NCBI GenBank assembly: GCA_038324115.1
Contig: JBBQHQ010000078.1
Location: 1-12,201 of the forward strand
Length of the DNA: 12,201 nt
Direction of reading: 5' to 3'
Source of the DNA: Gaiellasilicea sp038324115
GTDB lineage: Bacteria; Actinomycetota; Thermoleophilia; Gaiellales; Gaiellaceae
Part shown: in pieces, positions 6,734 to 12,201 of the stretch
Position numbering within the stretch: the first letter of the stretch is position 1
Layout: every line of letters begins with the position of its first letter
Translations under genes and position numbers: made by a program
The notes under the pieces: generated by a model
Databases searched by the model: none
What the model was told of the DNA's origin: nothing
Seen by the model: only the letters and a program-made list of their open reading frames with translations

Positions 6734-7963
6734 GTGCAGGTCCGCTCACCTCAGCTCCACCTCGCGCTTCGCTCCTTCTGCCTCGGCGCCTTCGTCCATC
6801 TCGGCCGGGCGCTCGAGGAGGGCGACGAGTTGCCCTTCTCGTTCGAGGAGCACGTCCAGCGGGACGGGCCCGCGCTCTACGAGTACCGGCCGCTCGTGCG
6901 GACGTTCGTCGAGTCGCGCGCGAGCGTGCTCGCCCTGCGCGAGGACGCCCGGATCGCACTCGACGAGCTCCTGCGGGAGCCGGCCGCCGCGATCTATGCG
7001 CGTGCACACGCCGGCCCGAAGCCCTGCGAGGAGCAGGCGCTCTTCCGCACCGTCCTCGTCTCCCTCCTGATCTCGACGGCGGAGGCATGCGGCGGCTTCG
7101 ACTGGGAGGACACCTCGTTCGAGCGCGCCTACGCGGAGCTCGAGAGCTCGCTCTATGGGTCGGCCCGTCAGTACACGGCGGTGGCGCCGCTCGTCGGGAT
7201 CTCGGTCGTGACCCAGGTCGAGCTGGCGGACGGGCTCCGGATGCGTGCGGCCGCCGCCGGGGAGCTGGCGCGCCACTGGCCCGAGGCGTCCGGGCTGCTC
7301 CCGCCCGGGTTCGGCGTCGAGGTCGATCGCTACTGCGTGCTCGAGCTGCAGCGTGGGCTCGGGCCGGACGAGGGGCCGCCGGACGCGCCGGCCGAGCTCG
7401 CCGACGCGGTGACCGCGATCCGGCTCGCGACCGCGGCGCCCGTCAGCGCCGGCCCGGTTCTCTTCGAGCAGCTCGACCGGCGCCCGTTCGGGATCCGGCC
7501 GGCGCTCCCGATCGCCGCCACCCAGCCTCCAGGCGAGCCGACCCGGCTCGACTCGTTCCGGGCCGAGGTCGCCCGGGTCACGCTCGAGCGGCTCGCGGAC
7601 GCGGACGCGGACACGCCGCTGGCCGAGGCCCTCGACCGCTGGGAGCTGGCGCTCTTCCAGAACGAGCCGTTCCGTTCCGAGCAGCTCCGCGCCTCGTTGA
7701 CCGCCCTGCTCGGCGAGACCTGGCAGCTGCGCGCCGCCGTCCTCCTCGGCGAGAGCTCGGACGAACGGCGAGCGCTCCACGCGGCACTGAAGGCGCTCGG
7801 CGCGGGGGAGGAGGCGTCCCCACGGGCCGCGGACGCCGTCCGCAAGGCGCTCGTCGAGGTGCTTCGGCTCGGAGACCGGCCCGCGTTGCTGCGCTCCCTG
7901 GACGACGAGCTGCTCGGCCTGCGCGAGGCGCACCGCAGCGAGCGGCACGCGACCGCCGTCTAA
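6734..7963 (+). CDS. Hypothetical protein, 409 aa, no recognised domain
   Basis: I do not recognise this protein. It appears soluble, with no signal peptide or membrane helix, and mostly helical in character. Acidic and Arg-rich helices alternate with Pro/Gly-rich breaks (~187-195, ~209-219, ~262-270). Motifs that may be conserved are PFSFEEHVQRDGPALYEYRPL (~34-54), EACGGFDWEDTSFERAYAEL (~117-136) and DRWELALFQNEPFR (~301-314). A Cys at 16, 98, 119 and 201 shows no metal-site spacing. Strong G/C third-position bias and an unbroken frame support it as real. GTG 6734 starts eight bases after the nei stop. The only good SD (AGGAGGAG, 6701-6708) is too far upstream to serve it, so coupling to nei translation is likely. 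The TAA at 7961-7963 is followed in the same frame by the SDR gene. Its place after nei suggests co-expression with repair, nothing more. Confidence 0.72.
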   Translation: MQVRSPQLHLALRSFCLGAFVHLGRALEEGDELPFSFEEHVQRDGPALYEYRPLVRTFVESRASVLALREDARIALDELLREPAAAIYARAHAGPKPCEEQALFRTVLVSLLISTAEACGGFDWEDTSFERAYAELESSLYGSARQYTAVAPLVGISVVTQVELADGLRMRAAAAGELARHWPEASGLLPPGFGVEVDRYCVLELQRGLGPDEGPPDAPAELADAVTAIRLATAAPVSAGPVLFEQLDRRPFGIRPALPIAATQPPGEPTRLDSFRAEVARVTLERLADADADTPLAEALDRWELALFQNEPFRSEQLRASLTALLGETWQLRAAVLLGESSDERRALHAALKALGAGEEASPRAADAVRKALVEVLRLGDRPALLRSLDDELLGLREAHRSERHATAV

Positions 7964-7972
7964 CCTGGGTCG

Positions 7973-9403
7973 ATCGAAGCTCGGATCCTCCTCACCGGTG
8001 CGACGGGGTACGTCGGCGGGCGCCTGCTCCGGACGCTCGAGGAGCAGGACGAGTCCGTCCGCTGCCTGGCCCGCCGGCCCGAGGGCCTCCTGGGCCGGGT
8101 CGGTGAGGGCACCGAGGTCGTCGAGGGCGACGTGCGCGACGGCGAGAGCGTCCGGCGGGCGCTCGCGGGCGTCGAGGTCGCCTACTACCTCGTTCATTCG
8201 ATGAGCTCGTCGGGCTCGTTCGCCCAGGCCGATCGCGAGGCCGCGCTGACGTTCGGGACTGCGGCCCGCGAGGCCGGGGTACGCCGCGTCGTCTACCTCG
8301 GCGGGCTCGGCCAGGGGCGCCTCTCGAAGCACCTCGCCTCGCGCCAGGAGGTCGGGAGGATCCTCCGCGAGACGACGCCGACGACCGAGTTCCGCGCCTC
8401 GGCGGTGATCGGCTCCGGCAGCGCGTCCTTCGAGATCGTCCGCGCGCTCGTCGACCGGCTGCCGGTGATGATCACGCCGCGCTGGGTCGCGAACCGCGCC
8501 CAGCCGATCGCGATCGAAGACCAGCTCGCCTACCTCGTCGCCGAGCTCGACCGCCCGTCGGACGAGAGCGAGGTCTTCGAGATCGGCGGCGCCGACGTCG
8601 TCTCCTACGGCGAGCTGATGCGCGAGTACGGCCGCCAGCGCGGCCTCAAGCGGGTCTACGTTCCCGTGCCCGTCCTGACTCCCCGGCTCTCCAGCCTCTG
8701 GCTCGGGCTCGTCACCCCCGTCTACGCGCGGCTCGGCCGGGCCCTGATCGACAGCATCGAGCACGACACCGTCGTCACCGACCGGAAGGCGCTCGAGACG
8801 TTCGAGATCCGCCCCCGCGGCTACCGCGAGGCGATTGCGCGGGCGCTCGAGAACGAGGAGCGGGAGACCATCGAGACTCGCTGGGCCGACGAGGAGCTGC
8901 CCCAGCCGAGCTTCGGCGGCGTCAAGCTGGGCACGCGCCTGCTCGACGCTCGCTCGCTCCGCGTGTCCCAGCCGCCGGCCGCGGCGTTCGCGCCGATCCG
9001 GCGGATCGGCGGCGGGACGGGGTGGTACTACGGCCGCCGGCTCTGGCAGCTGCGCGGCCTGCTCGACGTCCTCGTCGGCGGGCCCGGGCTCCGGCGGGGC
9101 CGCCGCGACCCTGAGTCGCTCCGGGTCGGCGACGCGGTCGACTTCTGGCGCGTCGTCGCCTACGAGCCCGACCGGCTCCTCCGCCTCGACGCGGAGATGC
9201 GGGTGCCCGGTCGCGCCTCGCTCCAGTTCGAGGTCGAGCCCGACGGCGACGGCTCGGTGATCCACCAGACCGCCCTCTTCGACCCGCTCGGGCTCTGGGG
9301 GCTGGCCTACTGGTATGCCGTGTGGCCGCTGCACGGGTTCGTCTTCAAGGGGATGCTCGACGGGATCGCGCGCGCCGCCGTCCGTGAGAGGATCGAGTCG
9401 TGA
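7973..9403 (+). CDS. SDR-family NAD(P)-binding protein with C-terminal DUF2867 domain, atypical start
   Basis: Extended/atypical short-chain dehydrogenase-reductase fold with a DUF2867-type C-terminal domain; the natural substrate is unknown. The frame opens right after the upstream TAA and encodes a Rossmann dinucleotide motif, TGATGYVGGRLL, at 7994-8029, then AYYLVHSM (~8180-8203), VVYLGGLG (~8288-8311), FRASAVIGSGSASFE (~8390-8434), PVMITPRW (~8462-8485) and PVPVLTPRLSS (~8663-8695). The C-terminal part (~8930-9395) has GGGTGWYYGRRLW and ALFDPLGLWGLAYWYAVWP, typical of DUF2867. The oddity is the start. No ATG, GTG or TTG occurs in frame before GTG 8132, and starting there would remove the nucleotide-binding motif. 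ATC at 7973 would give a protein of 476 aa that begins where relatives do. A sequencing error is also possible. The end overlaps the cupin gene by GTGA. Function is confident at family level only. Confidence 0.8.
   Translation: MEARILLTGATGYVGGRLLRTLEEQDESVRCLARRPEGLLGRVGEGTEVVEGDVRDGESVRRALAGVEVAYYLVHSMSSSGSFAQADREAALTFGTAAREAGVRRVVYLGGLGQGRLSKHLASRQEVGRILRETTPTTEFRASAVIGSGSASFEIVRALVDRLPVMITPRWVANRAQPIAIEDQLAYLVAELDRPSDESEVFEIGGADVVSYGELMREYGRQRGLKRVYVPVPVLTPRLSSLWLGLVTPVYARLGRALIDSIEHDTVVTDRKALETFEIRPRGYREAIARALENEERETIETRWADEELPQPSFGGVKLGTRLLDARSLRVSQPPAAAFAPIRRIGGGTGWYYGRRLWQLRGLLDVLVGGPGLRRGRRDPESLRVGDAVDFWRVVAYEPDRLLRLDAEMRVPGRASLQFEVEPDGDGSVIHQTALFDPLGLWGLAYWYAVWPLHGFVFKGMLDGIARAAVRERIES
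9386..9392 (+). promoter_or_regulatory. Ribosome binding site of the bicupin gene
   Basis: GAGAGGA lies seven bases before GTG 9400, inside the end of the SDR gene. It supports the GTGA-overlap start and independent initiation on the shared transcript. Confidence 0.55.
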
Positions 9404-10347
9404 TCGCCCACTGGGACGAGGTCGAGTGGAAGCGGAACGAACGCGGCCACATCGCCGCGGACTGGCAGAACCTCGCCGGCGAGCACTCGCTCGGGCTCGG
9501 CGTCAAGCGGATCCGGATCGACCCGGGCAAGTGGTCGACGCCCGCGCACGTCGAGAACGGGGAGGAGGAGTTCTTCTACGTCCTCTCCGGCAGCGGGATC
9601 TCCTGGCAGGACGGCGTCTGCTATGAGGTCAGGGTCGGCGACTGCCTGATTCATCCCGCGGCGACGGAGGCGCACACCCTGCGGGCGGGGGACGACGGGC
9701 TCGACGTGCTCGCGTTCGGGGAGCGTGAGCGCGGGATCGGAGCGCGGCTCCCCCGAGCGGGCGTCTCCTGGGGCCTCGGCGCCTGGGTGCGGACGGGCGA
9801 CCCCGAGGAGCATCCGTGGAAGCTCGAGGCCGAGGCAGGTGAGCCGGACCTCGGGGATCCCGTCGAGCGCCCGGCGTGGATCGTCAACGCGGCCGACGTC
9901 GAGCCCTCGGCGCGCGACCGCCCGCTCGTGGGCCGCAGCGTCCGCGACCTCGCCGGCGAGCAGAGCGTCCGCACCGGGCTCCGGTTTGCCGAGGTCGTGC
10001 CCGGGAAGTTGAACTGCCCGCCCCACTGTCACAGCTCGGAGGAGGAGATCTTCGTCGTGCTCGAGGGGGCCGGCGAGCTCGAGCTGTGGCACGGCCGGGA
10101 CAAGGTCGAGACGGTGCCCGTGCGCGCCGGCCACGTCGTCTGCCGGCGCGCCGGCACCGGGGTCGCGCACGCCTTCCGGGCCGGCGCGGAGGGGCTCTCG
10201 TTGCTGATGTACGGGAGCCGCCGGCCGGAGGACACCTGCTACTACCCGCGCTCGAACAAGATCTTCTTGAGCGGCCTGGGCGTGGTCGCCCGGATCGTGC
10301 CGCTCGACTACTGGGACGGCGAAGACGACGAGGCCGTGAAGGAATAA
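9400..10347 (+). CDS. Two-domain cupin protein
   Basis: 315-aa cytosolic bicupin made of two similar halves: residues ~24-107 (NLAGEHSL, PGKWSTPAH, EEEFFYVLSGSG) and ~183-272 (DLAGEQSV, PGKLNCPPH, EEEIFVVLEGAG). The repeat shows an internal duplication. The C-terminal half has a full metal-binding set: H209, H211, a Glu of the run 214-216, and H257. The N-terminal half has H50 but V51-E52 in place of x-His, keeps the Glu run at 55-57 and H92, so its metal site is probably altered or lost. Cupins of this kind include dioxygenases, isomerases and sugar-binding proteins; the substrate cannot be told here. GTG 9400 overlaps the SDR stop by four bases and has GAGAGGA seven bases upstream (9386-9392), so co-translation with the SDR is likely. 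They may act on the same metabolite (inference). Confidence 0.87.
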   Translation: MIAHWDEVEWKRNERGHIAADWQNLAGEHSLGLGVKRIRIDPGKWSTPAHVENGEEEFFYVLSGSGISWQDGVCYEVRVGDCLIHPAATEAHTLRAGDDGLDVLAFGERERGIGARLPRAGVSWGLGAWVRTGDPEEHPWKLEAEAGEPDLGDPVERPAWIVNAADVEPSARDRPLVGRSVRDLAGEQSVRTGLRFAEVVPGKLNCPPHCHSSEEEIFVVLEGAGELELWHGRDKVETVPVRAGHVVCRRAGTGVAHAFRAGAEGLSLLMYGSRRPEDTCYYPRSNKIFLSGLGVVARIVPLDYWDGEDDEAVKE

Positions 10348-10367
10348 CCCCAGTAGGCTTGAAAAGC

Positions 10368-10384
10368 GAGTCCACATGGGACTC
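10368..10384 (+). promoter_or_regulatory. Inverted repeat (6-bp stem, 5-nt loop) in the parA leader
   Basis: GAGTCC-ACATG-GGACTC is a perfect 6-bp inverted repeat in the short gap between the cupin and parA genes. The first possible parA ATG (10376) sits in its loop. There is no T-run, so it is not a standard terminator. It could be an operator (a symmetric 17-bp site) or an RNA hairpin hiding that ATG. A TTGAAA (10359-10364) just upstream may be a -35 element, with no clear -10. It is one of the few non-coding spots in the right half of the window. Confidence 0.5.
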
Positions 10385-10430
10385 ATGCGCCTGCTTCCAC
10401 GGCCGAACACCCGGCCGTCGACCACCACCG

Positions 10431-10435
10431 AGGAG
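10431..10435 (+). promoter_or_regulatory. Ribosome binding site favouring a TTG start for parA
   Basis: AGGAG at 10431-10435 is six bases from TTG 10442, an ideal spacing, but only one to zero bases from ATG 10436, which is too close. TTG is therefore the best-supported start, giving a protein that begins directly before the first beta strand, as is usual for Soj/ParA. Confidence 0.55.
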
Positions 10436-10441
10436 ATGTCG

Positions 10442-11212
10442 TTGCAGAGGGTGATCGTGTTCGCCAACCAGAAGGGGGGCGTTGCGAAGACCACGACGAC
10501 GCTGAACCTCGGCGTCGCGCTCATGGAGAAGGGCCATCGGGTCCTGCTCGTCGACCTGGATCCGCAGGGCAACCTGACCATGAGCCAGGGGATGAACCCC
10601 GACTCGATCGAGCGCTCGATGTTCGACGTGCTCGTCCACCGGCTCCCGATCACGGAGATCATCCACAAGGCGGAGGTCGATGTCGCCGTCTCCTCGATCG
10701 ACCTCGCCGGGGCGGAGCTCGCGCTCTCCTCGATGATCGGGCGTGAGCGGGCGCTCGAGAAGTCGCTCCTCGAGGTGCGCGACAACTACGACTTCATCAT
10801 GATCGACACCCCGCCGTCGCTCGGCCTGCTGACGATCAACGCCTTCGTCGCGGCCACCGGAGTGATCGTGCCCGTGCAGTGCGAGTACCTCTCGCTCCGC
10901 GGTCTCGTCCAGCTCGAGAACACGCTGGCGATGGTGCGCGAGAACCTCAACCCCGAGGTGAAGATCGAGGGGATCCTGCCGACGATGTTCGACGCCCGCA
11001 CGCTGCACGCCCGCGAGGCGGTCGAGATCCTCGAGGAGAACTTCGGCGAGCTCGTCTTCAAGACCCGGATTCGCAAGACGGTCCGCTACGCCGAGGCGCC
11101 GGTCAAGGGTTCGTCCGTGCTCAAGTACGATCCGAGCGGAACCGCCGCAGAGGCGTATCGCGACCTTGCGAAGGAGGTGCTCCATGGCGCGAAATCGCGC
11201 GAGCATGCGTGA
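10442..11212 (+). CDS. ParA/Soj-family ATPase
   Basis: Deviant-Walker ATPase of the ParA/Soj/MinD superfamily, which forms ATP-dependent dimers on DNA or membrane and positions cargo; 256 aa from TTG 10442. Numbered from there: deviant Walker A NQKGGVAKTTTT at 9-20 with signature Lys11 and P-loop Lys16; Walker A' LLVDLDPQGN at ~35-44; Walker B IMIDTPPS at ~119-126; then VPVQCEYLSLRGL and the RIRKTVRYAEAP / DPSGTAAEAY C-terminus typical of Soj. The usual KGGVGKT has Ala for the second-last Gly, a variant allowed in the family. Upstream ATGs at 10376 (278 aa) and 10436 are alternatives; the first lies in a hairpin and adds 22 low-complexity residues. No parB or parS-like gene follows. Instead the 3' end overlaps ftsZ by 29 bases, which points to a role in division-site placement like MipZ or MinD (inference). 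The ATPase family is certain; the cargo is not. Confidence 0.93.
   Translation: MQRVIVFANQKGGVAKTTTTLNLGVALMEKGHRVLLVDLDPQGNLTMSQGMNPDSIERSMFDVLVHRLPITEIIHKAEVDVAVSSIDLAGAELALSSMIGRERALEKSLLEVRDNYDFIMIDTPPSLGLLTINAFVAATGVIVPVQCEYLSLRGLVQLENTLAMVRENLNPEVKIEGILPTMFDARTLHAREAVEILEENFGELVFKTRIRKTVRYAEAPVKGSSVLKYDPSGTAAEAYRDLAKEVLHGAKSREHA
11171..11177 (+). promoter_or_regulatory. Strong ribosome binding site of ftsZ inside parA
   Basis: AAGGAGG at 11171-11177 is a near-perfect anti-16S match six bases before ATG 11184 and lies within the parA reading frame. It is the best SD in the window and decides the far-upstream start of the ftsZ frame, and so the reality of its long N-terminal extension. 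Confidence 0.75.
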
Positions 11213-12201
11213 GGGCCCGCTCGCCGAGCTCTTCCGCGCCACCGAGGCCGCCCAGCGGCAGGCCGAGCAGGGCGCTTCCGAGCCCGAGCAGACCTCGATC
11301 CCCGCCGAGGCGGCCGCGCCGCCCGCGCCTCCGGCCGAGGAGCCGCAGGAGAAGACGGTCGAGCACGTCCCCGATTTCGCGCGCGCGCCCGAGCCCGAAC
11401 GCCGGCCCGAGCGCGCGCCCGACCCCGTTGCCGCAGCCCCCGACCCCGCACCACCGGTCTCGTCGACGCCGCCGGTGTCGTTCGAGCCGTCCCCGCCGCC
11501 GCCCGTCAGCGTCCCCGACCCCGCTCCGGCACCCCCGCCCCCGCGGGCGCCAGAGCCCGCCGAGCGTCCGTACGAGCCGCCGAAGAGCCGGCTGCTCGAG
11601 GCGATGCCCGAGCCAGCGCCACGACTCGAGTACGCGACCCCGCGCGACTCCGCGTCCTACCTTGCGGTGATCCGCGTCGTCGGCGTCGGCGGCGCCGGCC
11701 TGAACGCGGTCAACCGGATGATCGACGCCGGCATCTCCCAGGTCGAGTTCGTCGCGGTCAACACCGACCACCAGCAGCTCCAGATCTCAGATGCGCCGGT
11801 CAAGCTCCACATCGGCCGCGACCTCACCCAGGGCCTCGGCTCGGGCGCGGAGCCCGAGATCGGCCGCCGCTCGGCGGAGGAGAGCTACGACCAGATCAAG
11901 CACGCCCTGCGTGGCTCCGACATGGTCTTCGTCACCGCCGGCGAGGGTGGCGGCACCGGCACGGGCGCGGCGCCCGTCGTCGCGCGGATCGCGCGCGAGC
12001 TCGGCGCGCTCACCGTCGGGATCGTGACGACCCCGTTCAGGTTCGAGGGGTCGCGCCGTAAGTCCTCGGCCGATGTCGGCGTGGGGGGGGGGGGCGCCCG
12101 CGGGGGAACCCGGGATGGTGGGCCCAACCACCGGGCGGGGGGGGGGGGCGGCCGCGCCCCGTGGATTGTCGGACCCCTGCCGATAGCGGGGTCTTCTTCT
12201 C
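11184..12201 (+). CDS. ftsZ: FtsZ-family cell division GTPase with long Ala/Pro/Glu-rich N-terminal extension (3' truncated)
   Basis: Tubulin-like GTPase that polymerises into the division ring. From ATG 11184, with a strong SD, residues 1-30 look helical and charged (REGPLAELFRATEAAQRQAE at ~9-28). Residues ~31-155 are Ala/Pro/Glu-rich and surely disordered (runs such as PSPPPPVSVPDPAPAPPPP). The FtsZ core begins at ~162: VGVGGAGLNAVNRM (166-179), AVNTD (191-195), GRDLTQGLGSGAEPEIGRR (211-229) and the tubulin signature GGGTGTG (255-261) after TAGE, then VGIVTTPFRFEG. Ordinary FtsZ has only ~10-30 residues before the core. A start at ATG 11604 would give a ~20-residue lead, but its SD is weak, and the extension keeps the same G/C-third-position frame, so I favour 11184. 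The gene overlaps parA by 29 bases. The sequence is unreliable after ~12081, where homology stops at a G run; the T7 loop and C-terminal tail are missing. Confidence 0.9.
   Translation, partial: MARNRASMREGPLAELFRATEAAQRQAEQGASEPEQTSIPAEAAAPPAPPAEEPQEKTVEHVPDFARAPEPERRPERAPDPVAAAPDPAPPVSSTPPVSFEPSPPPPVSVPDPAPAPPPPRAPEPAERPYEPPKSRLLEAMPEPAPRLEYATPRDSASYLAVIRVVGVGGAGLNAVNRMIDAGISQVEFVAVNTDHQQLQISDAPVKLHIGRDLTQGLGSGAEPEIGRRSAEESYDQIKHALRGSDMVFVTAGEGGGTGTGAAPVVARIARELGALTVGIVTTPFRFEGSRRKSSADVGVGGGGARGGTRDGGPNHRAGGGGGRAPWIVGPLPIAGSSS
12081..12201. other. Low-quality contig end with poly-G runs
   Basis: Two 12-base G runs (12083-12094 and 12137-12148) flank a GC-only palindromic stretch. The ftsZ frame stays open by chance, but its translation becomes Gly-rich and no longer matches FtsZ, where a stretch like GIAALREEVDTLIV is expected. 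This is most simply explained as sequencing or assembly error at the end of a contig. The short hairpin GACCCC...GGGGTC (12172-12193) with a TTCTTCTC tail looks like a terminator but lies inside this suspect DNA and is not trusted. Confidence 0.8.

Noticed and set aside
6746..9334. Very long open frame on the minus strand (862 codons) opposite three genes
   Set aside because: Its translation is rich in Glu/Arg/Pro/Asp repeats with no domain. It is the complement of the highly biased codons of the hypothetical and SDR genes, a common artefact in high-GC DNA.
9307..11242. Minus-strand open frames opposite the cupin and parA genes
   Set aside because: Low-complexity composition, no recognisable motif, and overlap with genes whose families are clear on the plus strand.
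11400..11560. Pro/Ala-rich codon repeats read as a DNA tandem repeat
   Set aside because: The units (CCC GAC CCC, CCG CCG CCC) are irregular and fit a disordered protein linker; no fixed-length DNA repeat is seen.
11086..11771. Minus-strand and +1-frame ORFs over the ftsZ N-terminal extension
   Set aside because: They are Arg/Gly- or Arg/Ser/Pro-rich shadows. The frame with the strong SD at 11171 runs on into the FtsZ core and keeps G/C third positions.
12172..12201. Hairpin GACCCC...GGGGTC with a pyrimidine tail, like a terminator
   Set aside because: It lies in the corrupted poly-G end, in the middle of what should be ftsZ coding sequence.

Overview
The window is high-GC DNA, close to completely coding, with frequent GTG starts and several genes joined by 4-bp overlaps. 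The protein families point to a deep-branching actinobacterium, most likely of the Thermoleophilia type (Gaiellales/Solirubrobacterales-like). The clues are an FtsZ with the TAGEGGGTGTG signature seen in many Actinobacteria, an lhr and nei gene lying near each other as in mycobacteria, and a Soj-like ParA. The lineage is an inference; no RNA gene or other marker fixes it.

Layout. (1) 1-2641 (+): the C-terminal half of an Lhr-type DNA repair helicase, cut by the left edge. (2) 2704-4125 (+): a membrane diguanylate cyclase (about six TM helices, PAS, GGDEF with an intact I-site). (3) 5944-4122 (-): a two-gene unit reading the other way. It encodes a GAF-MerR-cobalamin-binding regulator carrying the CarH/LitR photoreceptor motifs, then a small four-helix membrane protein overlapping it by GTGA. 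This unit converges on the cyclase gene, and the two stop codons share one CTAG. (4) 5973-10347 (+): a compact run of a Nei-type DNA glycosylase, an unrecognised 409-aa protein, an SDR-DUF2867 protein with no ordinary start codon, and a two-domain cupin. (5) 10376/10442 to the right end (+): a ParA/Soj-like ATPase whose 3' end overlaps by 29 bp the start of an ftsZ gene. The encoded FtsZ has an Ala/Pro/Glu-rich N-terminal extension of about 160 residues before the GTPase core.

How the parts may work together. Lhr and Nei are DNA repair proteins, encoded side by side in mycobacteria. Here three signalling or membrane genes lie between them, including a probable B12-based light sensor divergent from nei. 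That suggests, without proving, a link between light or redox sensing and oxidative DNA repair. The right end is the most unusual part: a ParA-type ATPase translationally coupled to an N-terminally extended FtsZ, with no division-and-cell-wall cluster genes in view, which suggests a dedicated division-site positioning pair.

The last ~120 bases (from about 12081) contain two 12-base G runs and lose FtsZ homology. They look like a poor-quality contig end and should not be trusted. I saw no tRNA, rRNA, CRISPR array, insertion sequence or phage feature.
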